Assembly: GCA_035319125.1 (NCBI GenBank)
Contig: DATHDG010000015.1
Span: 62,001 to 126,000 of the forward strand
DNA from: Fen-1308 sp035319125
GTDB taxonomy: Bacteria > Nitrospirota > Thermodesulfovibrionia > Thermodesulfovibrionales > Dissulfurispiraceae
Reading direction: 5' to 3'
Length of the DNA: 64,000 nt
Shown here: positions 1-8,384 of the stretch, piece after piece
Position numbering within the stretch: position 1 is the first letter of the stretch
How the letters are laid out: each line of letters starts with the position of its first letter
Program-made: the position numbers and the translations under genes
Notes under the pieces: model-generated
What the model saw: the letters and a program-made list of their open reading frames with translations, nothing else
Told to the model about the DNA's origin: nothing
Database searches by the model: none

Positions 1-515
1 AGAAAAGTCCGGATGAACCCCTCCCGCCATGCCAGGCTGTCCACTTCAGATTTGGCTAGAAAAGACCTCGGAAAACCGCCCCGAACCCAGAGCTTTCTAT
101 CCGCAGAAACTGACACTTCATCAAGTATAAATCCGGAAAGTTCGATAAATTCAACGCGACCTGCCAGTGATTCGGATACATTAGCTACGATGTGAGGAGA
201 TGCGCTTCCCAATATCAGGAAACGCGTGCGTCTACCCGGTCGGTCGGCCAAGACCCGCAGGACAGGAAAAAGCTCAGGCATCGCCTGAATTTCGTCAAGA
301 ATTACCGTGCCTGATGCGGCGCCCAAAACGAGTTCCGGATTTTGCAGCCGGCGCCTGTCCGAAACAGCTTCTAGATCGAAGAATATCGAATCATCACCGG
401 CAATCATTCGTGCAAGCGTAGTCTTCCCGCACTGCCGCGGGCCAAGCAATGCAACCACAGGTGCACGCTTCAGTGCAGTAAGCACTTGATTTATGAAGAA
501 CGGCCTATCTATCAT
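1..515 (-). CDS. AAA+ ATPase of the AAA_14/DUF4143 type, N-terminal part only
   Basis: Reading the minus strand from an ATG at 513-515 gives an open frame that runs off the left window edge after about 171 residues. It begins MIDRPFFINQVL and carries a Walker A motif GPRQCGKTTLAR near residue 25 and a Walker B motif VILDEIQ near residue 72, followed by a sensor-1-like segment FLILGSAS. This is the N-terminal half of the ATPase family whose C-terminal DUF4143 domain would lie outside the window. An in-frame TAA just upstream supports the start. A TATAAT hexamer lies only 8 bases before the ATG and no Shine-Dalgarno sequence is visible, so the mRNA may be nearly leaderless. The cellular role of this family is poorly known; members are common in accessory regions. 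Confidence 0.8.
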   Translation of the reverse strand, partial: MIDRPFFINQVLTALKRAPVVALLGPRQCGKTTLARMIAGDDSIFFDLEAVSDRRRLQNPELVLGAASGTVILDEIQAMPELFPVLRVLADRPGRRTRFLILGSASPHIVANVSESLAGRVEFIELSGFILDEVSVSADRKLWVRGGFPRSFLAKSEVDSLAWREGFIRTF

Positions 516-635
516 CGTTAAATATTATACCATGAAATCTCGGAGTATAATTCCGAATTATCATGTTTATCATCTTGGCTATATACCTCGGCTGGTGGGT
601 AGAATAGAGGAATGGCACAGTGGCTGGTTCGCTTG

Positions 636-828
636 CTATCCCTCTATCAATCTCACTATTTCTCCCACGCTCTTCACTATCTGCCCGTGGCCTTCGTGGA
701 TGTATATCCCCATCTGCGCGATAAGAGAGTATGCGACCGCAAACTGGGCAAGGGCATAGCCCGCAATCGTGAACTGGCTTATACTAATGATAGCGATTCC
801 GAACTGAGAGAGCGTAAAATGGTTTCAT
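636..828 (-). pseudogene. small hydrophobic membrane protein, frameshifted in a CT repeat
   Basis: On the minus strand a good Shine-Dalgarno AGGAG (835-839) precedes ATG at 826-828. The frame starts MKPFYALS and stops soon after. Adding one CT unit to the CTCTCTC run at 806-812 restores a 64-residue frame that continues QFGIAIISISQFTIAGYALAQ and ends at TAG 636-638. The restored protein has the alternating Gly/Ala/Gln/Phe pattern of small repetitive membrane proteins of unknown function. The lesion could be a real pseudogene, a phase-variable repeat or a sequence error. The plus-strand open frame over the same bases (612-830) has no such pattern and was not accepted. Confidence 0.5.
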
Positions 829-977
829 AAAACACTCCTATCGGTTGCATAGGCCCGCAGGCCCTGATGCTGTATCGTGGTAACTTGCCGTCTTCCATAA
901 TTATAGTTTATATTAGTTCACTTTACTTTTACCCCGCAGACCGGGTATCCCCTGCTTTCGAAAAAGGACCTGCAATA

Positions 978-2243
978 ATGCTAAAAGGGTATTCTATGCA
1001 TTATGGAAGAGACTCTATGAGTTTCAGCCTCGATCAATCGCTGGTATCGGCGGTGCTCAGGATCAAGGATTGCCCCAGCCTTGCCGACCCGGCAGAAGCG
1101 GTGCGCAAGGCCATTCGAAATCCCATAGACTCTACTCCCCTGCGCGAAATCGTCAAGCCGGGAGAGACAGTCACGTTCATCGTCAACGATCCCACCCGCG
1201 TAGCCAACAGCCATGTATTTCTGCCGGTAATGATAAGGGAACTTAATGATGCCGGCGTTCCAGACTCTAACATGAGGATCATCTTTGCCCTCGGAACTCA
1301 CCGTGCCATGACCGAAAAAGAGATGGCTGAAACTGTCGGCGAAGAGATAGCTGTGCGCATCAAGATGTATAACTCAGAATGTAAGGATGAAAGCCAGTTC
1401 GTATATTTTGGCACTACTTCGCGGAGTACAAAGGTCTCATTCCATAAAGTCGCGGCTGAAGCTGATCATATCATCTGCACGGGAAGCGTCGTGCATCACT
1501 TCTTTGCCGGGTTCGGGGGCGGCAGGAAGGCTCTGTTTCCAGGCGTCTCAGCCTATGAGACAATACGGCATAATCACAGTTTCATGATGGACCCCAATGC
1601 CGTGATCGGCAGGCTCCATGGCAATCCTATCTACGAAGACCAGATAGAGGGTGCCGAAATGTGCAGACCATCGTTTCTGCTGAATGTGGTGCTGAATGAG
1701 AATTACGAATTCCTGCGGATCTTTGCCGGGGATTATATAGCCGCTCATCTGGAAGCGTGCAAATTTGTCGAGAGCGTTTACAGCACTTCTCTGGAGAAAG
1801 AAGCAGACCTGGTCATAGCAAGCTGCGGCGGTTTTCCTAAGGACATAAATATCTATCAGCTCCAGAAGACCATGGACAACGCCTGGTGCGCAGTTCGCGA
1901 AGGCGGTGTGGTCATCATCCTGGGAGAATGCTGCGAGGGCTCAGGGTCGGCCCTATACGAACAAACAATGCGCGAGTGCAGGACGCCGGAGCGTATTGCG
2001 GAAAAATTGAAGGACAGCTTCCAGATCGGCGCGCACAAGGCTTATGCTGTAACTCGGCTTATGAAGAAGGCGCGTTTCATCCTTGTCTCGGCACTTAGCC
2101 CTGAATTAGCCGAGACATTATTATTTACACCCGCAAAAGATATGAACGAGGCGCTGAGATTAGCATATGAAATTGTTGGCAAATCCCCTGATATCGTTCT
2201 GATGCCGCAGGGCAGCCTGACCGTCCCTATGGTAAAGAAGTAG
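978..2243 (+). CDS. larA: LarA-family nickel-dependent lactate racemase (DUF2088)
   Basis: The product (about 421 residues) matches the LarA family, which interconverts D- and L-lactate or related 2-hydroxyacids using a nickel-pincer nucleotide cofactor. Diagnostic segments are GTHRAMTEKEM, which holds the first catalytic His, and VVHHFFAGFGGGRKALFPG, which holds the second catalytic His and the Lys that carries the pincer cofactor. The C-terminal half has the Rossmann-like LarA domain ending MPQGSLTVPM. Two starts are plausible: ATG 978 (AAGG 10 bases upstream) and ATG 996 (AAGGG 6 bases upstream, giving MHYGRDSMSF); the open frame extends further upstream but without family similarity. The cofactor genes larB, larC and larE are not in the window. 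The next gene on the same strand is a lactate/glycolate-type dehydrogenase, which fits racemisation before oxidation. Family members racemise several 2-hydroxyacids, so the exact substrate is not certain. Confidence 0.85.
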   Translation: MLKGYSMHYGRDSMSFSLDQSLVSAVLRIKDCPSLADPAEAVRKAIRNPIDSTPLREIVKPGETVTFIVNDPTRVANSHVFLPVMIRELNDAGVPDSNMRIIFALGTHRAMTEKEMAETVGEEIAVRIKMYNSECKDESQFVYFGTTSRSTKVSFHKVAAEADHIICTGSVVHHFFAGFGGGRKALFPGVSAYETIRHNHSFMMDPNAVIGRLHGNPIYEDQIEGAEMCRPSFLLNVVLNENYEFLRIFAGDYIAAHLEACKFVESVYSTSLEKEADLVIASCGGFPKDINIYQLQKTMDNAWCAVREGGVVIILGECCEGSGSALYEQTMRECRTPERIAEKLKDSFQIGAHKAYAVTRLMKKARFILVSALSPELAETLLFTPAKDMNEALRLAYEIVGKSPDIVLMPQGSLTVPMVKK

Positions 2244-2268
2244 CTGGTGCCGATAAATATCTAGATGA

Positions 2269-2431
2269 GGATGGAAGGTATGACACAAAGGCTTTATAGC
2301 GATACCGCAGATGATTTTCATACTGCCGAACAAATCAATAATATGGATGCACTCCCACTGCAGTTTTGCAATTCGCGACTGAATAGGGTTTCAAATCTCA
2401 TTATAAAGACTTTGTGTCATACCCTCCATCC
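2269..2431. mobile_element. MITE-like element with 30-bp terminal inverted repeats
   Basis: The 30 bases at 2269-2298 and the reverse complement of 2402-2431 agree at 28 of 30 positions; both begin GGATGG and contain TATGACACAAAG. The whole unit is 163 bp and fills the gap between larA and the dehydrogenase, ending 16 bases before the next start codon. Each arm contains a small palindrome AAAGNCTTT. A 53-codon frame opens at ATG 2280 and ends in a TAA at 2439-2441, just beyond the right arm, but it resembles no known protein. No clear target duplication is visible. The size and structure fit a miniature inverted-repeat element; a long regulatory stem-loop is the alternative. Confidence 0.65.
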
Positions 2432-2447
2432 GAGAGATTAACAGGCT

Positions 2448-5354
2448 ATGAATGCCAAGTTTGATGAACTGAAGGAGTCGCTCGAAGGCGATCTATTTAC
2501 GGACAAAGCCACGCGAATACTCTATTCCACCGATGCTTCCGTATATCGTGAATTGCCGCTGGCTGTTGCGCGGCCCAAGAACGGTTCCGACATCAAAAAG
2601 CTTATCCGCTTCGCTGCGGCCGAGAAAACATCTCTTATACCCCGCACAGCCGGCACTTCATTGGCAGGGCAATGCGTAGGAAGCGGCATTGTTGTAGATG
2701 TCTCAAAGTACATGACCGGCATCATCGAGGTCAACAAGGAAGAGCATTGGGTGCGCGTGCAACCCGGCGTTGTGCTTGACGAGCTGAACAGGCATCTGAG
2801 GAGGTTCGGTCTGTTCTTCGGTCCGGAGACTTCCACATCGAACCGCTGCATGATAGGCGGCATGGTCGGCAACAACGCCTGCGGCGCCAACAGCCTTATT
2901 TACGGAAGCACGCGAGATCATACTCTTGAAATAAAGGCTATAACGAGCGATGGGACAGAAGTTCTATTTTCTCCCTTATCTACCCATGAATTTAGCAACA
3001 AGTGCGAGCTACAGACATTCGAAGGCTCTCTTTACAGAAACATCAGGGACATGCTCTCAGATTCGGTCAATCAGAAGCAAATCAGGGAGAACTATCCTGA
3101 GAAGTCAAACCGTCGCCGCAATACCGGCTATTGTATCGACCTGCTGATGGAGACTGACCCATTTACCGGCAATGGTGAAGCCTTTAATTTTTGCAAAACG
3201 CTGGCGGGATCTGAAGGCACACTCGCCTTCTTTGTAGAGATCAAGCTGCACTGCGACCCTCTTCCGCCGAAAGAAAAAGCAGTGGTGGCGATTCATCTTA
3301 ACGAACTTAACGAAGCGTTCAAGGCCAATCTTGTCGCACTCAAGCATAATCCTTTCGCAGTAGAGCTTATGGACAAGACAATTCTAGACTGCACCTCACA
3401 CAACAGGAAGCAAAGAAGCAACCGCTTCTTTATCGAGGGCGAACCCGCCGCTCTGCTGATTGTTGAATTCGCACGTGAGACGAAAGAAGAGATTGAGAAT
3501 GTAACTGCTGCGCTTATTGCAGATATGAAGCAGAATGGATTCGGGTATCACTTTCCGATCATCTGGGGCACCGATATAAAAAAGGTCTGGAGCCTGCGCA
3601 AAGCGGGGCTCGGAGTGCTTTCCAATATACCAGGCGATGCAAAACCAGTATCCGTGATCGAGGACACCGCTGTCAGTCCTCAATTCCTTCCTGACTACAT
3701 TAAAGACTTTCAGGAAATGATAAAGCGTTATAACATTCAGGGAGTGTATTATGCGCATATAGGGACCGGCGAGCTTCACCTGCGTCCGGTGTTGAATCTC
3801 AAAAAGCGCGGGGATGTTGAACTATTCCATACCATCGCGTCGGAGGTCGCCAGTCTTGTAAAGAAATACAGAGGATCGCTGAGCGGAGAGCACGGGGTGG
3901 GACGTCTGCGGGCTGAATTCATTCCCTTCATGATTGGAGACCACAACTATAATCTGCTGAAACAACTAAAGAATACATGGGATCCGAACAATATTTTCAA
4001 CCCCGGCAAGATTGTGGATGCCCCGCCCATGACATCTCAGTTGCGATTTGAGCCAGACCAGAAGACGAGAAAATTTGAGACTTACTTCAGATTTGACAAA
4101 ACCAAGGGCATGTTGAGGGCTATTGAGCAATGCAATGGCTCCGGAGACTGCCGAAAATCTCACGTCATAGGCGGTACCATGTGCCCCAGCTTCATGGCAA
4201 CACGCGATGAGCAGCATGTAACGCGTGGACGCGCCAATATGCTGCGTGAGATACTGACTCGCGCGACTACGTTAAATCCTTTCGACAATAAGGAACTTTA
4301 TCAAACGCTTGATCTGTGCCTTTCTTGTAAGGCATGCAAAACCGAGTGTCCGTCGAATGTGGACATAGCCAAACTTAAAGCCGAATTTCTTCAGCATTAC
4401 TATGAGTCGAATCGGATACCACTGAGAACGCTTCTTATTGCCAATATTCATTATTTGAATGCTGCGGGTTCTCTGATACCTGCGGTGTCTAACTATATGT
4501 TCGGCAAAATGACAAGATTAATGAGGCTGATAGGTTTTGCGGAGAAAAGAACTATACCAAGGCTGTCTGAGGTTACTCTTTCAACCTGGTTTAAGAAACA
4601 AGCTAAGCCGAACAGTGCGAGCAGACGCGTTTATCTTTTCAACGATGAGTTTACCAATTACAACGATTCTGACATAGGTATAAAAGCAATAATGCTGCTG
4701 ACAAAGCTTGGATACGATGTGCGCATACCAAGGCACACATCAAGCGCACGTGCATATTTATCTAAAGGGCTGTTGAAGAAGGCTCGGCGGTTCGCCAACA
4801 ATAATATCCTAATGCTTAAAAATATCATAACTCATGATGAACCGCTGATCGGGATCGAGCCGTCTGCGATTCTTGCTTTTCGTGACGAGTATCCTGAACT
4901 CTGCGACCGCGATCTCCATGCCGAGGCTGAAAAACTAGCTAAGAACGTGTTTATGATAGACGAGTTCATAGCAAGAGAGATCGATAGGGGCCATATCGCT
5001 CACGAGCAATTCACGAAGGAAAAACGTCTGGTAAAATTTCACGGTCATTGTCAGCAAAAGGCTCTTGCCTCTACCGCAGCATTGAAAAGGGTCCTGTCAT
5101 TACCTGTAAATTACAAGGTTGAAGAAATCAATTCCGGATGCTGCGGCATGGCAGGTTCATTTGGGTACGAAGCTGAACATTATGATATCTCCATGAAGAT
5201 AGGAGAATTAGTTCTTTTCCCGGCTGTGCGCTCTGCTGACGATTCTGCAATCATTACCGCGCCTGGCACAAGTTGTCGGCATCATATTACAGACGGTACG
5301 GGCCGAAAACCGGTTCATCCAGTTGAAGTGCTCTGGGACGCGCTTATAAAGTAG
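2448..5354 (+). CDS. FAD-binding and Fe-S oxidoreductase, D-lactate/glycolate dehydrogenase type (GlcD-GlcF fusion)
   Basis: This 968-residue protein resembles E. coli YdiJ. Residues about 20-230 form the FAD_binding_4 (PCMH) domain, including SLIPRTAGTSLAGQC and GGMVGNNACGANS. Residues about 280-510 form the FAD-oxidase C-terminal domain, with SGEHGVGRLRAEF. After it come ferredoxin-like cysteines (CNGSGDCRK..CP and CLSCKACKTECP, about residues 563-640). A C-terminal CCG-type heterodisulfide-reductase-like domain has HGHCQQKAL, CCGMAGSFG and a final TSCRHH. The reaction is oxidation of a 2-hydroxyacid to the 2-oxoacid with electrons passed through Fe-S clusters to an unknown acceptor. It follows larA with the MITE-like element between. 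D-lactate is the likely substrate by context; 2-hydroxyglutarate or glycolate cannot be excluded. Confidence 0.88.
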   Translation: MNAKFDELKESLEGDLFTDKATRILYSTDASVYRELPLAVARPKNGSDIKKLIRFAAAEKTSLIPRTAGTSLAGQCVGSGIVVDVSKYMTGIIEVNKEEHWVRVQPGVVLDELNRHLRRFGLFFGPETSTSNRCMIGGMVGNNACGANSLIYGSTRDHTLEIKAITSDGTEVLFSPLSTHEFSNKCELQTFEGSLYRNIRDMLSDSVNQKQIRENYPEKSNRRRNTGYCIDLLMETDPFTGNGEAFNFCKTLAGSEGTLAFFVEIKLHCDPLPPKEKAVVAIHLNELNEAFKANLVALKHNPFAVELMDKTILDCTSHNRKQRSNRFFIEGEPAALLIVEFARETKEEIENVTAALIADMKQNGFGYHFPIIWGTDIKKVWSLRKAGLGVLSNIPGDAKPVSVIEDTAVSPQFLPDYIKDFQEMIKRYNIQGVYYAHIGTGELHLRPVLNLKKRGDVELFHTIASEVASLVKKYRGSLSGEHGVGRLRAEFIPFMIGDHNYNLLKQLKNTWDPNNIFNPGKIVDAPPMTSQLRFEPDQKTRKFETYFRFDKTKGMLRAIEQCNGSGDCRKSHVIGGTMCPSFMATRDEQHVTRGRANMLREILTRATTLNPFDNKELYQTLDLCLSCKACKTECPSNVDIAKLKAEFLQHYYESNRIPLRTLLIANIHYLNAAGSLIPAVSNYMFGKMTRLMRLIGFAEKRTIPRLSEVTLSTWFKKQAKPNSASRRVYLFNDEFTNYNDSDIGIKAIMLLTKLGYDVRIPRHTSSARAYLSKGLLKKARRFANNNILMLKNIITHDEPLIGIEPSAILAFRDEYPELCDRDLHAEAEKLAKNVFMIDEFIAREIDRGHIAHEQFTKEKRLVKFHGHCQQKALASTAALKRVLSLPVNYKVEEINSGCCGMAGSFGYEAEHYDISMKIGELVLFPAVRSADDSAIITAPGTSCRHHITDGTGRKPVHPVEVLWDALIK

Positions 5355-5379
5355 TCGTCAACCCCAAGTGGAAGTATTC

Positions 5380-6684
5380 CTATGACGAATAAGTCTTGTC
5401 CCTTCGGTTTATGAATTTGATATGGCTGTAATTTCCGCGTTTGCGCGCCTCATCGAGAATGATCAGGCCTTCGTCCCTGCAGCGATCACATGCGCCGATT
5501 GGAATCTCGATACAGACAGACAAGTCGTTTATAGTAGAAGTTGTCTCAATCACAAGAAGCCCCGCGCATTTTTCGCATGCCATGACGGATTCGCGCTGGT
5601 GCTCTCTTATCATGTCAGTATCATAAAATATGTTCTTTTCCCTTGTGACAAATGAACCGGGCTCAAATTGCCGCGATTGCGAAGGCTTGAAGTAACGCTC
5701 AAGGACTTTTTCGCTCACCTGCTTGATGCGCTCCGTTACGCTGCTTGCCTGCTTCAGTTGAGCTTCATTAAAATCAGGTTCTCGCAGGTGGTCAAAATCA
5801 AGCCCCGCCATCGCAAGCGCAATTCCACAATTCACATATGGCAGTGCGCCCTGAATAGAGTAGCCCCCTTCAAGCACGGCAATATTCGGGTTAAGCTTAC
5901 GATTCAAAAGTGCATAGCCTCTGGCGGTAAACTTCATGTTCGTGATCGGGTCCGAGTAATGATTATCCTGGCCGGCTGAGTTGATTATAAGGTCAGGCTT
6001 GAAGTCTGCAAGAATAGGAAGCACGACGTTGTCGATAACGCTGATGAAGCCTTCATCGCATGTTTCAGGGGGAAGTGGAATATTGATAGTCCTGTTCCGC
6101 GCATTAGGCCCACCGCTTTCTTCAACAAACCCGGTGCCTGGATATAATGTCCTGCCATCCTGATGCATTGATATGAATAGTGTATTCGGGTCATGCCAGT
6201 AAATATCCTGTGTACCGTCACCGTGGTGACAATCGGTATCAACTATTGCAATACGCTTTTGTCCGTAATGCTCCCGGATATGCTCGATCATTATAGCTTC
6301 AATGTTGATGTTGCAAAAACCACGATTGCCGTGAACCACTTTCATGGCATGATGCCCCGGTGGACGTACCAGCGCGAATGCCTTATCAGCTGCACCTTCC
6401 ATCACAAGCCTGGCTGCCCTTATAGCTCCGCCTGCTGAAATAAGATGCGACTCGGTGGTTACAGCCACTATATTTGGAATAAGGAAATGAACCCTGGCAA
6501 CATCATCCGGCTGTGCAATATCCGGCTTGTGCTCAGTAATGCCGTCAATATCAAAGATGCCCTCTTCGCGAAGCTGGTCCTGTGTGTAGAGCAGCCTTTC
6601 CTCTCTTTCAGGATGTGTGGGGCTGATGGCCCAGTCGTAAGCCGGAAAGAATATAATACCAAGCCTATCCTTAGCCCTTAGCAT
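5380..6684 (-). CDS. histone deacetylase / AcuC / acetylpolyamine amidohydrolase family protein
   Basis: The 434-residue product has the complete arginase-deacetylase fold signature: the His dyad in RPPGHHA, zinc ligands in DTDCHHGDGTQD and SAGQDNH, and the catalytic Tyr region in LEGGYS. Bacterial members remove acetyl groups from proteins (AcuC acts on acetyl-CoA synthetase) or from polyamines. Residues beyond about 370 form an extra tail with two CxxC pairs (CEKC and CDRC) that looks like a small zinc ribbon and is not part of the core fold. The start overlaps the end of the hydantoinase gene by 7 bases, so the two are co-transcribed. The substrate is not shown by the sequence. Confidence 0.87.
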   Translation of the reverse strand: MLRAKDRLGIIFFPAYDWAISPTHPEREERLLYTQDQLREEGIFDIDGITEHKPDIAQPDDVARVHFLIPNIVAVTTESHLISAGGAIRAARLVMEGAADKAFALVRPPGHHAMKVVHGNRGFCNINIEAIMIEHIREHYGQKRIAIVDTDCHHGDGTQDIYWHDPNTLFISMHQDGRTLYPGTGFVEESGGPNARNRTINIPLPPETCDEGFISVIDNVVLPILADFKPDLIINSAGQDNHYSDPITNMKFTARGYALLNRKLNPNIAVLEGGYSIQGALPYVNCGIALAMAGLDFDHLREPDFNEAQLKQASSVTERIKQVSEKVLERYFKPSQSRQFEPGSFVTREKNIFYDTDMIREHQRESVMACEKCAGLLVIETTSTINDLSVCIEIPIGACDRCRDEGLIILDEARKRGNYSHIKFINRRDKTYSS

Positions 6685-8345
6685 GATGCCTTAACCCCGT
6701 CAACATAGGTTGGTATAAGGCCGGGTCTTATTTGACTCCGCACTCGTATGTTCCTACCGGCCAGCCTAGCCCCCTGCATCATATTGAAAGACGATGCCTC
6801 TATTATCTGTGCCTCGCTGAATTCAGCACTATCCATCGATGCGAGCAAATATTGTTCAGCATCCAGCCTTGCATCTTGAACAGAATAATCTCTGCTGATC
6901 GGTTTATTCACAGAAAGACGCGGCACCATGAGAATTCCCCGTTCCGTATCCGCAAAAAGTTCAATGTCCATTGTCGTCAGTGTCAATGCAGCTCCAACGG
7001 CATTTGCCACGCCGTGAACTTTTGGCACCCTCGTTTTAAGTCCAAATGCTCGCGATAAACACCCGGAAAATGCCTGCGCGGGACCGCCTATTATAACAAG
7101 CTCTGCCGGCTCGATTTTATCTGCATGCAGAAGTTCATGAATTGTGTATACCGGACGCTCATTGAGTTCGTCGATCATATGCCGCACTGCTGTCGTAATA
7201 ATGCCAATCGCACTTCCCGCGGCAATACCAGCTACTTCTTCTGGAGACCTTCCAGCCTTTACTGCCAGTTCTGTAATCCCATGGCGCGATGCTTCGACGT
7301 TTCCGAAGGTTATCTCGCCTGCAACATTAAGAGCATCCATCAGCGCAGGTTTGCTGCCGCCAGACGCCATACATGGTCCGAGTCGATCCGGGCCTATGGT
7401 TATCGTATTATTGTCCATCCGCAAAGCCGAATCGCCACCGATTGCAATGGACTTAGTTCTCAGGGAACGTACAAGCGTGGGCCTGTCATGAAGTGAAATG
7501 CCTTCCGGTTCGATCAGCGGTAAGCCAGCCGCAATGATAGCAATATCCGTAGAGGTTCCTCCTATGTCCAACATTATGGCGTCACCGGGTATCTCACAAA
7601 GAGCGGTAACCCCCATTATGCTCGCTGCAGGACCAGACAGGATTGACTGAACCGGCACATTGCGGGAAGATGCAAATGTCATCGTACCGCCGTCAGCCTT
7701 GAGAATATTGATAGGCGTGCTGAGCCCCATGCTGCAGATGCCTTCTGCAACTGCGTATGCGAATTCGTTAAATGTTCGCCAGACAGCCGAGTTGAAATAT
7801 GCTGTATTTATGCGACGGGGAAAATTGAGTCCGCCCGATATCCGGTGGCCAGCTGTAATAATATCAGCCTCCCTTCCAATGACCGATTCCATGAGAAGCT
7901 CATGCGCCGGGTTGCGGGTAGAAAACTTTGACACGGCTGCATATGCCCGGATTCCCTTCTTACGGCACTCGGCGACAGAATCTTCCAGCTGACTTTTATT
8001 GATCGTCTTTCTCTCTTCACCGCGATGGTCTATTGACCCATCTATAGGGAAAAAGTTCTTACCTATCCGATGAAGTTCTGGGTCTATCCCTGGTCCCGAC
8101 GAAACTATTACGCCCACCTCTTCAGCCTTGCCCTCAAGCAGAATATTGGTGGTCAAGGTTGTACTGAGAGTTATAGCTTCTATCTTACTAGGATCTGCGT
8201 TATTGAGAATTTGCTTAAATGCAGACAGCACCGACGTTAATAGATCATCATGATTCGTTTCTATTTTTGCCGTCGAAACAATACCTTCCGCACTGACAAG
8301 CACGGCATCCGTGTGAGTTCCGCCGACATCGAGACCGATTCTCAT
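6678..8345 (-). CDS. hydantoinase/oxoprolinase family protein (HyuA-like)
   Basis: The 555-residue protein starts MRIGLDVGGTHTDAVLV, the Hydant_A_N nucleotide-binding motif of the ASKHA fold, and has a second phosphate motif MLDIGGTSTDIAI near residue 260. It belongs to the HyuA/acetone carboxylase beta family, ATP-dependent enzymes acting on cyclic amides or ketones. It is shorter than typical HyuA (about 650-700) and no HyuB partner is adjacent, so hydantoin hydrolysis cannot be claimed. The translational overlap with the downstream HDAC-like gene suggests a shared pathway. The ruined comM lies 39 bases upstream on the same strand. Confidence 0.8.
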   Translation of the reverse strand: MRIGLDVGGTHTDAVLVSAEGIVSTAKIETNHDDLLTSVLSAFKQILNNADPSKIEAITLSTTLTTNILLEGKAEEVGVIVSSGPGIDPELHRIGKNFFPIDGSIDHRGEERKTINKSQLEDSVAECRKKGIRAYAAVSKFSTRNPAHELLMESVIGREADIITAGHRISGGLNFPRRINTAYFNSAVWRTFNEFAYAVAEGICSMGLSTPINILKADGGTMTFASSRNVPVQSILSGPAASIMGVTALCEIPGDAIMLDIGGTSTDIAIIAAGLPLIEPEGISLHDRPTLVRSLRTKSIAIGGDSALRMDNNTITIGPDRLGPCMASGGSKPALMDALNVAGEITFGNVEASRHGITELAVKAGRSPEEVAGIAAGSAIGIITTAVRHMIDELNERPVYTIHELLHADKIEPAELVIIGGPAQAFSGCLSRAFGLKTRVPKVHGVANAVGAALTLTTMDIELFADTERGILMVPRLSVNKPISRDYSVQDARLDAEQYLLASMDSAEFSEAQIIEASSFNMMQGARLAGRNIRVRSQIRPGLIPTYVDGVKASC

Positions 8346-8384
8346 TCATTACTATAATAAATGCGGCGACAGTTTATTGCAATT

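Noticed and set aside
612..830. 72-codon plus-strand ORF
   Set aside because: The opposite strand carries a ribosome site and, after one CT correction, a protein with a clear hydrophobic repeat pattern; the plus frame has no recognisable features.
2280..2441. 53-codon ORF inside the inverted-repeat element as a small toxin or transposase fragment
   Set aside because: No similarity to any family I know, and its ends are the arms of the element.
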